From assembly GCA_902563095.1 (NCBI GenBank), contig CACEWA010000015.1:1-32313 (forward strand): a stretch of 32,313 bases of DNA, in the 5' to 3' direction. Position numbers and translations under genes: made by a program. A model generated the notes under the pieces. That model worked only from the letters and a program-made list of their open reading frames with translations. It searched no databases and was not told where the DNA came from. This DNA is from an uncultured Candidatus Poseidoniales archaeon. Its GTDB lineage: Archaea; Thermoplasmatota; Poseidoniia; Poseidoniales; Poseidoniaceae. Of this stretch, positions 8,931 through 16,341 are shown one piece after another. Positions within the stretch are counted from its first letter, which is position 1, and every line of letters starts with the position of its first letter.

Positions 8931-10352
8931 ATGGGAGAGAGCCTAATCGACACTAGCAATTCGTCTTTTCACAGAAGAATTGCTACCTTTTCGCATTCAG
9001 CAATCATTCTTACAGTATTCTGTCTAGCGATGATTCATCTAGAATCTGTACTTAAGCCATTCTTCATTGCTCTAGGTATTTACTTCGTCCTAAAGCCAGG
9101 TGCTGACTGGTTATCCAAGAATAATTTTCCAGTATTCCTTTCATATCTAACAATGCTAATGCTATTCATATTAATTCTAATTTCAACCGCTTTCTTTGCA
9201 TGGTCACAGGCTCAAGGACTTATTGAAGATGAAGACAGGCAAGATGAGTATAATGACAAACTCAACAAAAAATGGAAGAATCTGAAGAATGTTCCACTTA
9301 TCGGGCCAGCTATCACTGAGTCGGTAAAAGGAGACAGTGGAACGGTGGGAGGTGATTTGGAGAGTATAGGAATCGGTTCAGGAGGTTCTGCCACCGACCT
9401 AGTTGCTTCTGTAGTAAGTGAAGTTGGTGCATTTGTTACAACCAGCATAACTGTACTTTTCTTCCTAATCTTCATTATTTTCGAAGCACACTTGTTACCA
9501 GGAAGAATCGAAAGGGCTTGGCCAGGAAGTTCAACTGGGCGAGTTGAAATTATACAAACTCAAATTGAAGAGGGAATCAATACTTACATCATTGTAAAAA
9601 CTGGATGTGGTATAGGTAGTGCATTCATTGCAGCAATCATCATGCTAATGTTTGGCATCGATTTGTGGTTTGTATGGGCAGTTATGACATTCGTTTTGAA
9701 TTATGTACCATACATAGGATCTCTAATTGCCACTATTCCTCCTTTGATTCTCGGAGTTATTTTGCTAACACCAACTATGTTGCTGATAATGACATTATTG
9801 CTGCTCATCAATCAACAGGTATGGGGGAACTATATCGAAACGAAGTGGGCAGGAAGAGCACTGGATTTGTCTCCTGTGATTTTGCTGTTGATTACAGCAT
9901 TCTCATTTTGGCTATGGGGTATTACTGGGATGATTTTAGCAGTCCCTCTGTTCGCAATTGTGAAGATCGTCTTAGAGAATATCGAAGAAACCCGCCCAAT
10001 TGCAATATTACTTTCTGAAAGAGCACCAACATTGGAAGAAGCATGGCAAGATGCCCTAAAAGATGGTTACTTATCATCAGGCGAATTCCACAAACTTTCC
10101 GAATTACAGAAATCATTAGGAGTTTCAGACGAAGAAGTAGTAAGGATTTCATGTAGGTCTGCTGCTCAAACAATCCTGAAAAGAGGAAGAGCCCGTGCTG
10201 ATGAAATCGAGTTCATAATCGAGGCATTGGAAGGACGTGATGATTTCATTGAACTTAGAGATAAATTATCTCCAGGTAAGGTTCCAAAAAATCTACGTTC
10301 ACAACTGGAAGATCTCATCGATAAATTAGAAGATGAATCCGAAGAAGAATGA
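8931..10352 (+). CDS. AI-2E family (PF01594/DUF20) multi-pass membrane permease
   Basis: The protein is 473 aa from ATG 8931; a TTG at 8919 would add four residues but is less likely. It has the AI-2E transporter fold. Two N-terminal TM helices (FLAMIHLESVLKPFF, LTMLMLFILILIS) are followed by a hydrophilic segment rich in Gly/Ser/Asp and a C-terminal bundle of about six helices. The bundle includes the family signature NYVPYIGSLIATIPPL and LWGITGMILAVPLFAI. Family members are proposed exporters or ion/proton antiporters, so the substrate cannot be assigned. After the last helix there is a charged cytoplasmic tail of about 100 residues, longer than usual, predicted helical and ending EDESEEE. 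The gene lies 71 nt after lonB and is convergent with UPF0147. Confidence 0.88.
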   Translation: MGESLIDTSNSSFHRRIATFSHSAIILTVFCLAMIHLESVLKPFFIALGIYFVLKPGADWLSKNNFPVFLSYLTMLMLFILILISTAFFAWSQAQGLIEDEDRQDEYNDKLNKKWKNLKNVPLIGPAITESVKGDSGTVGGDLESIGIGSGGSATDLVASVVSEVGAFVTTSITVLFFLIFIIFEAHLLPGRIERAWPGSSTGRVEIIQTQIEEGINTYIIVKTGCGIGSAFIAAIIMLMFGIDLWFVWAVMTFVLNYVPYIGSLIATIPPLILGVILLTPTMLLIMTLLLLINQQVWGNYIETKWAGRALDLSPVILLLITAFSFWLWGITGMILAVPLFAIVKIVLENIEETRPIAILLSERAPTLEEAWQDALKDGYLSSGEFHKLSELQKSLGVSDEEVVRISCRSAAQTILKRGRARADEIEFIIEALEGRDDFIELRDKLSPGKVPKNLRSQLEDLIDKLEDESEEE

Positions 10353-10369
10353 TTAGAGAGTTTCTCTAA
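10353..10369. terminator. Hairpin at the convergent AI-2E / UPF0147 junction
   Basis: TTAGAGA (10353-10359) and TCTCTAA (10363-10369) form a perfect 7-bp stem with a GTT loop. It begins one base after the AI-2E stop codon and contains the TAA of the UPF0147 gene on the other strand. It may act as a bidirectional 3'-end structure. No T-tract follows. Confidence 0.4.
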
Positions 10370-10622
10370 GCAACTTTTCCAGCTCGGTGTTTATCATTAG
10401 TATGAGAGTACCGAACTCTGGAGGAATATTTGGATCTTCATACAATTCTTCCAATTTAGCTTGCGTAATTGCAATTCGAATATCCATTTCTTTAGATTTA
10501 TTCAGCAACCACTGTTCGCATGCTTCTTTAGCACTTTTACGAATATTCCTTGGAACTTTAGGATCGTCAATCTGGTTAATCACAGTGGCAATTTGCACCA
10601 ACTTAGTTTCAATGTCGGACAT
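10353..10622 (-). CDS. UPF0147 family protein
   Basis: This is an 89-aa, all-helical, charged protein. The sequence DDPKVPRNIRKSAKEA (about residues 20-35), the PNIPPEFGTLI segment and the C-terminal NTELEKLL are the hallmarks of the archaeal UPF0147 family, which is normally 85-95 aa. The family is widespread in archaea and its biochemical role is not established. There is no membrane helix or cysteine motif. It is convergent with the AI-2E gene and divergent from the prepilin peptidase. Confidence 0.88.
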   Translation of the reverse strand: MSDIETKLVQIATVINQIDDPKVPRNIRKSAKEACEQWLLNKSKEMDIRIAITQAKLEELYEDPNIPPEFGTLILMINTELEKLLRETL

Positions 10623-10670
10623 AACTCACACCTGCACAAAGTCTCGCGCACGCTTCTCTCAAGAGTGTCT

Positions 10671-10680
10671 CCTTTAAGGT
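10671..10680 (+). promoter_or_regulatory. TATA-like box for the prepilin peptidase
   Basis: CTTTAAGG is centred about 26 nt before the ATG at 10702. This suggests a leaderless transcript. Confidence 0.5.
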
Positions 10681-10701
10681 GATTGCCGCCACCCGAGTTG
10701 C

Positions 10702-11685
10702 ATGGATTCGGGGGAAGTCATATCCTGGACTCGCTTAATTGTCTTGTTTTGGGCTCTCGGAATTGCTGCATGGCTGGACCACAAAGAGCGGAGAGTACCG
10801 AATGAATTCTGGATAACTTGGGCCAAGCCGGCGATATTCTTGTGGGTTCTAGACCTGTTGAACTATGAGGCGCAGTGGTATGTTTTTGCCACTGCAGCCG
10901 GAATGGTAGCATATGCATCTGTAGCAGTAATTGGTAGACCGTCATTGAATGACATACGTTCAGGAAGTCGCCTTGATTTAGCAGTAAGCGCTTGGTACCT
11001 TGTGGGAATTGCTGGCGTTGTCCAAGGGTTGTTGCTTCACTCCGATGAATCTATTCTGTCTATTTTGTCAGGAGATGGAAGTGAAGAAGCAACACTTTGG
11101 TGGTCGACATTTGCGGTTTTCATCCCAATATTCTTGGTGGATATGGCATGGAGGATGCGTCTTATTCACGGAGGGGCTGATTGTAAAGGCTTGATGTGGG
11201 TCGCTATATTGGTTCCTTCTTGGTCAAGCATTCCGATCTTCTACCCTGGTGTTATGGAAGATGCTGTAATTGCAATGCCTCCTGCAATTGCTCTACTTGT
11301 ATGGGGGGGTTTAGCATTCTTGGTATTGCCAATCATTATGATTCTAAAGAACCTAAAGGACGGTAATACCACTCTCAAATTGATTTGGCATGCTGAGAAA
11401 ATGAGTGTAGACAATGTTCTAAGCAGTCATGTATGGCTTCTATCTACTATTGCTGAAATGCCAAATGGAGAAAAGAAAATTATTCATCGAACAAGGGCTC
11501 CTCGGAAAACACCTAGTGTAGAGAAGTTGATGGAAGAAATCTCAATTCTAAAGGAAAATGGAGTAGAGGAAGTATGGGTGACGAGAAAATATCCACTCTT
11601 AGTATTCCTATGGCCAGCAATAATTCCACTATTCTTAGTAGGAGGCCCTATGGCATATATCATGCCGTTGCTAGGAGTTTTGTAA
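10702..11685 (+). CDS. A24-family prepilin/preflagellin peptidase (FlaK/PibD-like)
   Basis: The 327-aa polytopic membrane protein carries the two active-site aspartates of GxGD-type aspartic proteases of family A24. The first is Asp26 in WLDHKERRVPN, on the cytoplasmic side after TM1. The second is Asp160 in IHGGADCKGLM, at the start of TM5. Six or seven hydrophobic helices are visible, the last near 300-322 (YPLLVFLWPAIIPLFLVGG). The enzyme removes class III signal peptides from archaellins and type IV pilins before assembly at the membrane. A hydrophilic stretch of about 80 residues (about 216-296) with basic and acidic patches precedes the last helices and is longer than in compact FlaK proteins. 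No archaellum or pilin gene is present nearby. A TATA-like box supports the ATG start. Confidence 0.9.
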   Translation: MDSGEVISWTRLIVLFWALGIAAWLDHKERRVPNEFWITWAKPAIFLWVLDLLNYEAQWYVFATAAGMVAYASVAVIGRPSLNDIRSGSRLDLAVSAWYLVGIAGVVQGLLLHSDESILSILSGDGSEEATLWWSTFAVFIPIFLVDMAWRMRLIHGGADCKGLMWVAILVPSWSSIPIFYPGVMEDAVIAMPPAIALLVWGGLAFLVLPIIMILKNLKDGNTTLKLIWHAEKMSVDNVLSSHVWLLSTIAEMPNGEKKIIHRTRAPRKTPSVEKLMEEISILKENGVEEVWVTRKYPLLVFLWPAIIPLFLVGGPMAYIMPLLGVL

Positions 11686-11835
11686 TCAAGCGCCCTTGCG
11701 CTCGACATTCTTTGGACGCAATCCCTTGTATCCACACTTGCGGCAGGATGTTGCACGCATTGCATTACGAGCATTGCATTTCATGCAAATCTTCACTTGA
11801 AGCAAACGTGCCTCTGCTTCAGGGAATCTAGCCAT
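11686..11835 (-). CDS. rpl40e: 50S ribosomal protein L40e
   Basis: The 49-aa basic protein begins [13 protein letters not shown]. It carries a C4 zinc finger CMKCNARN...[12 protein letters not shown], which is the whole archaeal L40e sequence pattern and usual length (about 48-50 aa). The open frame reaches 18 codons further upstream to 11889. The ATG at 11835 is chosen because homologues start there and because a TTAAATA box (11858-11864) is centred 26 nt upstream, which fits a leaderless mRNA. It is a structural protein of the large ribosomal subunit. The gene is convergent with the prepilin peptidase and divergent from the MBL-fold gene. Confidence 0.96.
   Translation of the reverse strand: MARFPEAEARLLQVKICMKCNARNAMRATSCRKCGYKGLRPKNVERKGA
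11689..11702. terminator. GC-rich hairpin at the convergent peptidase / L40e junction
   Basis: AGCGC-CCTT-GCGCT is a perfect 5-bp GC stem with a tetraloop. It lies inside the last codons of L40e and 3 nt beyond the prepilin peptidase stop. It is a possible 3'-end structure. Confidence 0.3.
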
Positions 11836-11857
11836 GATTCCGCCGACCCACTCCCTG

Positions 11858-11864
11858 TATTTAA
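11858..11864 (-). promoter_or_regulatory. TATA box of rpl40e
   Basis: TTAAATA on the minus strand is centred 26 nt before the ATG at 11835. It is one of the cleanest leaderless-promoter examples in the window and it fixes the start codon. Confidence 0.7.
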
Positions 11865-11921
11865 CCCAAACCGTATTCGAGATACCCATGTTTGAAGCAC
11901 TAAAGCCTCGTGGAGTAATTT

Positions 11922-12707
11922 GTGCGCATCATTAGATTGCCAGGAATACACCATGACGCTAATGCAGTCATATTCGCGGGTAGTGAGAGTAATGTATTGG
12001 TAGATTCAGGCACAACGTGGTACCAAATGCTACAGGTTGAACGAATCACAGGGCATCTGAACTACAAAAATACAGGAGAACAACTTAATCGAATCTTACT
12101 GACTAGTCGCCGTTATCCATTTTCAGGAGCTGCCAAACATATCTCCGAATCATTTGGCGATATTCCGATTCATATCCATAGCGACGCTGTTTCAGTTTTG
12201 GAAACCGGTGATTTTTACTCGACTTGGGCCAACAGATATGATTCTGATATGCCGAGTACTAAGTGTGAAACAATCGCTCAAGGGGATACTTTTGACTTGG
12301 GCGATGGAGAATTGTATGCATTATCTTTACCCGGACATTGCAGTGATGGCATGGGTTACTTCGAAAAGCAACGCGGCGTTTTAGTAACAGGTGCTGTTTT
12401 ACCCAGAGCAGACACTCCATGCAGATGGGATATGCCGGGAGGAAGCCTGCCAGAACTCATAACCTCTCTAAAGACGATTCACGACCTTTCACCAAAGAGT
12501 ATTGTTCCAGCCAGAGGCCCAACAATCAAAGGAACGCAGCGTATAGATGAGGTTCTCAATCAACATCTCAATTTCCTTGAAGAATGCCAAGATAACGATG
12601 GGGAAGTACCTAGGAGCTGGCCAAGACCTGCGAGGACCGCGTATTTCTTGACTTCAGATCCCCCTTGGCCGTTGAAAGAAAATGAAAAACTAAGCGACAA
12701 GAACTGA
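11922..12707 (+). CDS. Metallo-beta-lactamase-fold protein with degenerate metal site
   Basis: The 261-aa protein has MBL-fold topology. It contains [18 protein letters not shown] (about residues 14-31), the helix-strand [17 protein letters not shown] (58-74), [15 protein letters not shown] (135-148), [11 protein letters not shown] (152-162) and [11 protein letters not shown] near 197. At 61-68 the normal THxHxDH metal motif reads TSRRYPFS, so all three His and the Asp are replaced. The bridging Asp of the usual GD is Ala158, and the last His (PGHGP) is Arg. Only His139 remains. A hydrolase that uses two zinc ions therefore looks unlikely; a binding or structural role is more plausible. The start is GTG 11922, with GGAG (11912-11915) six nt upstream. 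The last 18 nt overlap the convergent gene. Confidence 0.8.
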   Translation: MRIIRLPGIHHDANAVIFAGSESNVLVDSGTTWYQMLQVERITGHLNYKNTGEQLNRILLTSRRYPFSGAAKHISESFGDIPIHIHSDAVSVLETGDFYSTWANRYDSDMPSTKCETIAQGDTFDLGDGELYALSLPGHCSDGMGYFEKQRGVLVTGAVLPRADTPCRWDMPGGSLPELITSLKTIHDLSPKSIVPARGPTIKGTQRIDEVLNQHLNFLEECQDNDGEVPRSWPRPARTAYFLTSDPPWPLKENEKLSDKN

Positions 12708-13229
12708 TTTTTGACCAGTCCATGCTACAACTTTTCTTTCCCAACCTTGCTGTATATGCAAATCCTGGCCCACTATCTTTAGGGCCGATGCAGGCCCATC
12801 AAGATCAAACAAGTTCAAAACACGATTTGGAACATTAGTTCCAATCATGAATACTGAACCGTTCTCACAACCGACCAATATACTCTCACCACTAATCGAT
12901 GATGCACACAAAGAACGAATCTTGGTGTTTCCAACGACATATCTGTCTATTACTTCCATAGTGTCGAGTGAAATCAAGTTCACTCCTCCACATACATCTC
13001 CAGCAACAACTCTGTCCACCATCCCATTAGGGCCGATTAAGCCGAGCAATACACTAGCTGGCGCTGCGATTTTCACACGCCTTTGTCTATCATTCTTAGG
13101 TTTCCATACTATCGTTGCATCGTCCATTGCTACGACGCTACCACCTGCGGTAATCATCGAGCGGATCACTGTTCTCAATTGTCTCATGACAACTGAATTC
13201 ACTGCCGGGGGTCTACTTTCATTTCCCAC
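12690..13229 (-). CDS. Hypothetical protein with beta-propeller-like repeats
   Basis: This 179-aa protein is not assigned to a named family. After a short N-terminal part it contains several strand-turn-strand units typical of propeller blades: GGSVVAMDDATIVWKP, VDRVVAGDVCGGVNLISLDT, GESILVGCENGSVFMIG, and LHIQQGWERKVVAW. It could be a short WD40/PQQ-like partial propeller. There is no signal peptide or TM helix. The start is GTG 13229; an internal ATG at 13187 (residue 15, MRQLRT) is an alternative. The gene overlaps the MBL-fold gene tail to tail by 18 nt and lies 25 nt downstream of the zinc-protein gene on the same strand, so it may be in an operon with that gene and TFB. Confidence 0.65.
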   Translation of the reverse strand: MGNESRPPAVNSVVMRQLRTVIRSMITAGGSVVAMDDATIVWKPKNDRQRRVKIAAPASVLLGLIGPNGMVDRVVAGDVCGGVNLISLDTMEVIDRYVVGNTKIRSLCASSISGESILVGCENGSVFMIGTNVPNRVLNLFDLDGPASALKIVGQDLHIQQGWERKVVAWTGQKSVLVA

Positions 13230-13254
13230 AGACGGTGAGTGAAAGTGAAAGTGA

Positions 13255-13551
13255 TCAATAATGAGAGTTCATATCATCCTTGTTGTCTTTCTTCCAGATC
13301 TTGTAACATGATTTGCATACTCTAACTCGGTTTTTACGAACAGTGAATGCCCCTTCACCCCAAGTATCGATTGCATTCTCTTGACTTAGAGAACGTCCAC
13401 CCATATGTTTGTCAGCGAAACCATCACAATCCGCAATACCACAAGGTATCTCTCCGGGCTTGGCTTCTTTCTTAGCGCTAGACTTCTTTGACTTGCCAGA
13501 AGGAATCCTGACCTTGCGCTGGACACTGCTCGTTCGGCGGCTCATATACAT
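13255..13551 (-). CDS. Small basic putative zinc-binding protein
   Basis: The product is 98 aa from ATG 13551 (a TTG at 13569 would add six residues). An Arg/Lys/Ser-rich N-terminus (MSRRTSSVQRKVRIPSGKSKK) precedes a region with two cysteine pairs, CGIADC and, about 40 residues later, CKSCYKIWKK. In between is the conserved-looking GFADKHMGGRSLS. The pattern suggests a four-Cys zinc site in a nucleic-acid-binding or ribosome-associated protein, but I do not recognise a named family. A GATATAT box (13574-13580) is centred 26 nt before the ATG and sits just upstream of the TFB stop codon, which supports this start and a separate leaderless transcript. Confidence 0.7.
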   Translation of the reverse strand: MYMSRRTSSVQRKVRIPSGKSKKSSAKKEAKPGEIPCGIADCDGFADKHMGGRSLSQENAIDTWGEGAFTVRKNRVRVCKSCYKIWKKDNKDDMNSHY

Positions 13552-13573
13552 TGCAAGAATACCCGACAAATGA

Positions 13574-13580
13574 ATATATC
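13574..13580 (-). promoter_or_regulatory. TATA box of the small zinc-protein gene
   Basis: GATATAT on the minus strand is centred 26 nt upstream of ATG 13551. It lies in the short gap after the TFB stop (TGA at 13584-13582). Confidence 0.6.
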
Positions 13581-13581
13581 T

Positions 13582-14607
13582 TCAATTCTTATCAGCTACA
13601 CCTAGACTCTTGAATAGGCCTGCGATAATACGGTTAAGTTGACGAAGAGTGACTTCTGATACCTTTGCTACTGCACAGATTTCTGCTTGAGTTCTCTTGT
13701 GTCCGCTCTCAGCTGCTGCTTTGTAAATTAATGCGGCTGCCACTCCCATTGGCTTCTTACCTTGCCACATGTCCACATGTGGCTTGAGAAGGTTCCACAA
13801 GTGTTCGACCTGTAGAGAAGTGTTTGGAGGCAACTTTAGGTCGCTGATAAAGCGACTAAAGTAATCTGATGGACATGAGATTTTGTGCATGTTAAACTTG
13901 CGTGAGATGTGACGAATCATACGTGACAACTCCTTCTCATCCACTTGGAAAGTTTCTGCAATCTCCGGAATCTGACGAGGTACGCCTTCCTTACGGGCTA
14001 CCAGATATGTGCATGCAGCAGTAACTCCTGCAATAGAACGTCCAGTGACAAAGCCTTGGTGTGAAAGAAGTTTGTACAACCTGCAGACTTCCTCTTGCAT
14101 CGACCTTGGAAGACCTGATCTGTCACGAACCATCTGGTTCGCTTTTACCAGATTACGAGCACGGCTTGCACGAGTCTTGGAGCGTTCGTCCATAACTCTA
14201 CGGCGACGCCAATCACGACGAGCTTTTGCAGACATGCCTAATCTACCAGCTGCGCTTGAGGTCAAATCTGAATTTGAGATAGAAGTGTTCAAGCCTTTGT
14301 CAGCAAGAGTATGAGTTGCTGGTGCACCGATACGGGAACGGTCTGTAGTGCTGTCGTGGTTGGTCCAGTCGATACCTGGGTCAATCACGTTCTCCTCAAC
14401 GACTAATCCGCACTCATTACATGAGACTTCGCCACGGCTGTTATCGCTTATCCAATCTACTACTCCGCACTCGTCGCAAGGCTTAGTGTGTCCGTCAACA
14501 ACTCTGCGTTGGGGGCGGCTTGAACCTAGCCCCTTGCGGGCTACATTGTCTCTCTGCATATTCTTCTTCTGCTCCGCTTCACGGCGGACTGTCTCATCTT
14601 GGGTCAT
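13582..14607 (-). CDS. tfb: Transcription initiation factor B (TFB)
   Basis: The 341-aa protein has the canonical TFB/TFIIB order. An N-terminal zinc ribbon has Cys44, Cys47, Cys63 and Cys66 (CDECG...CNECG). The B-reader/linker region contains VIDPGIDWTNHD and the basic segment RRDWRRRRVMDERSK. Two cyclin-like repeats follow, about 150-240 (FVTGRSIAGVTAACTYLVARKEG) and 245-335 (QGKKPMGVAAALIYKAA, KRTQAEICAVAKVSEVTLRQ, which holds the BRE-recognition helix-turn-helix). It bridges TBP-TATA-BRE and RNA polymerase at archaeal promoters. The N-terminal extension before the ribbon is about 40 residues, which is long and rich in charge. Many archaea carry several TFBs; this window shows only one. 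A TTATAAA box lies about 40 nt upstream. Confidence 0.97.
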   Translation of the reverse strand: MTQDETVRREAEQKKNMQRDNVARKGLGSSRPQRRVVDGHTKPCDECGVVDWISDNSRGEVSCNECGLVVEENVIDPGIDWTNHDSTTDRSRIGAPATHTLADKGLNTSISNSDLTSSAAGRLGMSAKARRDWRRRRVMDERSKTRASRARNLVKANQMVRDRSGLPRSMQEEVCRLYKLLSHQGFVTGRSIAGVTAACTYLVARKEGVPRQIPEIAETFQVDEKELSRMIRHISRKFNMHKISCPSDYFSRFISDLKLPPNTSLQVEHLWNLLKPHVDMWQGKKPMGVAAALIYKAAAESGHKRTQAEICAVAKVSEVTLRQLNRIIAGLFKSLGVADKN

Positions 14608-14637
14608 CTCTTCTCAACTCCGAGTTATGTAGTTAGG

Positions 14638-14756
14638 CCACGGGTTTATAATTATATCGCTGGCAATCCCTCTGCCTCAGCAGCAGACTGCAAGTCACAG
14701 AACCTTTTTCATCCGGGAACAGTAGTTATGCGCTTGCGCCCTATTTAAACCCGTGG
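14638..14756. promoter_or_regulatory. Mirror-image promoter modules (11-bp inverted repeat) in the TFB-purA spacer
   Basis: CCACGGGTTTA (14638-14648) and TAAACCCGTGG (14746-14756) are exact reverse complements. Each copy fuses an AT-rich TATA-like box (TTATAAA on the minus strand; TATTTAAA at 14742-14749 on the plus strand) to a downstream CCCGTGG, and each points outward. The minus copy is the likely TFB promoter. The plus copy would start a transcript near 14770 towards purA. A T7 run (14757-14763) follows the plus copy. Confidence 0.55.
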
Positions 14757-14801
14757 TTTTTTTACTTCAAAATGTTCTATGGTTGAATCAAATTCGACCC
14801 T

Positions 14802-14843
14802 TTGACAATTAATGATTCTTCTGAGAGTTCAATAAATTGTCAA
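14802..14843. repeat. 9-bp inverted repeat TTGACAATT / AATTGTCAA
   Basis: The arms are at 14802-14810 and 14835-14843 with a 24-nt spacer. Each arm contains a palindromic TTGWCAA core, and the right copy extends to a 13-bp palindrome (14834-14846). It lies between the two promoter areas and is a candidate operator pair. Confidence 0.45.
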
Positions 14844-14852
14844 TTTTTACTT

Positions 14853-14883
14853 GCGCATAGTTCATGCACTATATGCTATGCGC
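14853..14883. promoter_or_regulatory. purA promoter: TATA box enclosed by inverted repeats
   Basis: ACTATATGC (14868-14876) is centred 26 nt before the purA ATG, the leaderless distance. It is enclosed by GCGCATAG (14853-14860) and CTATGCGC (14876-14883), a perfect 8-bp inverted repeat. The right arm is part of TATGCGCTTG, which recurs exactly at 14727-14736. The layout suggests a regulator competing with TBP. Confidence 0.6.
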
Positions 14884-14897
14884 TTGGTCTGAGAAGC

Positions 14898-16184
14898 ATG
14901 CCAGCCACAATTGTACTCGGCGCCCAGTGGGGAGATGAAGGAAAGGGGAAACTAGTAGACAGACTGGCAGAGAGTGCCACATGGGTTGCTAGATTCCAAG
15001 GAGGCAACAATGCCGGACACACAGTAGTTTTGGGAGACCGGGTGTTGAAATTCCATTTACTACCTTCAGGAATAACACGTGAAGAATGTGGTTTAGTTTT
15101 GGGAGATGGGATGGTTATCGACCCTTGGGTTCTCGACAAGGAACTGAACGACTGGGTCGAAGGCGGAGGGAAAGATCCTTCCGGAAAGCGACTATTCATC
15201 TCAAACCGTGCACATATTATCTTACCATACCATACATACATCGATGGTCTTGACAAGAAGATTGGAACTACGGGCAGAGGCATAGGCCCGACTTATGCTG
15301 ATAAAATCAACCGCATTGGTCTGAGATTTGCAGACCTAGCATATTGCGACTTCGAAGAGATGGCTGAGCGACAAAACAAGGCTCTTGAAAATGCGGGTTG
15401 CAGACAGAAAGTCAGTGCAGAAGAATTGGAAGAACAAATAACTTGGATTCGAGAAAGATTCGGAAGCGCAATCGCAGACACTGGGATTCTTCTTGACAAT
15501 GCAGTAAAGATGGGTGAAAGAATAATTCTAGAAGGCGCCCAGGGATGCTTGCTAGACATTGACCAAGGGACATTCCCCTTCGTTACATCATCTGTAACCT
15601 CTAGAGGTAATGCAACTCACGGCGCTGGGATTCACCCCGGTCACGTCGACACGGTTATTGGAATCACAAAAGCCTACATCACTAGAGTTGGCAATGGACA
15701 CATGCCTACAGAATTGTTTGATGATGTAGGTGAACATCTAACGAGCGTAGGTCACGAATTCGGAACAACTACTGGACGAAGAAGAAGATGCGGTTGGTTT
15801 GATGCAGTAGTAATGCGCCATTCCAATCGAGTGAATGGTTTCACTGAAATTGCTCTGACAAAGTTAGATGTGCTTGGAGGCCTTGATGAAATCAAAATTT
15901 GTGTTGGTTACAAAATGGGAGATGTAGAAATTAACGAAATGCCTGCAAGTGCAATCGCTCTAGAGGATTGTGAACCGGTGTATGTCACAATGCCTGGCTT
16001 TGCATCACATTCTCTTGAAGAGTGGCTTGGTATTGCACGGAAGTGTAACTCAGAAGGACTAGGATTCTCTGGATTGCCATCAGCTGCTCAAAACTACATT
16101 ACAAAATTGGAATCGATCTTAGGAGTAACCATCTCTTCAGTCGGCCTTGGACCTGACCGTGATGCAACGGTCGACCGCGTGTGA
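14898..16184 (+). CDS. purA: Adenylosuccinate synthetase
   Basis: The 428-aa enzyme converts IMP, aspartate and GTP to adenylosuccinate, the first committed step from IMP to AMP. The N-terminal GAQWGDEGKGK loop holds catalytic Asp13, and NNAGHT holds catalytic His41. TTGRGIGPTYADK and the C-terminal FTEIALTKLDVLGG base-binding region are also canonical. The open frame extends upstream to 14802, but that stretch is not family-like; ATG 14898 gives the normal length and has a TATA box 26 nt upstream. The tRNA-Ala gene follows 35 nt after the stop and may be co-transcribed. Confidence 0.97.
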   Translation: MPATIVLGAQWGDEGKGKLVDRLAESATWVARFQGGNNAGHTVVLGDRVLKFHLLPSGITREECGLVLGDGMVIDPWVLDKELNDWVEGGGKDPSGKRLFISNRAHIILPYHTYIDGLDKKIGTTGRGIGPTYADKINRIGLRFADLAYCDFEEMAERQNKALENAGCRQKVSAEELEEQITWIRERFGSAIADTGILLDNAVKMGERIILEGAQGCLLDIDQGTFPFVTSSVTSRGNATHGAGIHPGHVDTVIGITKAYITRVGNGHMPTELFDDVGEHLTSVGHEFGTTTGRRRRCGWFDAVVMRHSNRVNGFTEIALTKLDVLGGLDEIKICVGYKMGDVEINEMPASAIALEDCEPVYVTMPGFASHSLEEWLGIARKCNSEGLGFSGLPSAAQNYITKLESILGVTISSVGLGPDRDATVDRV

Positions 16185-16219
16185 ATCCTCAAAAGGGAGA
16201 AGCCTACCCGAGAGGACAG

Positions 16220-16295
16220 GGGCGCTTAGCTCAGCTGGAAGAGCGCTTGGTTTGCAACCAAGCGGCCGGGGGTTCAAATCCCCCAGCGTCCACCA
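16220..16295 (+). tRNA. tRNA-Ala (anticodon UGC), with encoded CCA
   Basis: A 76-nt cloverleaf can be drawn by hand. The acceptor stem is GGGCGCT/AGCGTCC with G3:U70, the alanine identity pair. The D stem is GCTC/GAGC, the anticodon stem is CTTGG/CCAAG around TTTGCAA (anticodon TGC), and the T arm is CGGGGG-TTCAAAT-CCCCC. The discriminator is A73, and CCA is encoded at 16293-16295. No intron is present. No separate TATA element is obvious in the 35-nt gap after purA. Confidence 0.97.
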
Positions 16296-16341
16296 TAAAA
16301 ATTCGTTATGCTGCAAGCATGTGATGTCAAAACGTCGATTT

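Noticed and set aside
12847-13242. Plus-strand open frame of 131 aa opposite the propeller-like gene
   Set aside because: It has no recognisable motif. The minus-strand frame has propeller-like strands and fits the operon order, so it was preferred.
13233-13254. GTGA/GTGAAA tandem repeats between the two small genes
   Set aside because: Only two and a half copies in a 25-nt gap; too short to claim a function.
14802-14897. N-terminal extension of purA
   Set aside because: The extra 32 residues are not family-like and cover the operator-like repeats and TATA box; ATG 14898 gives the standard length.
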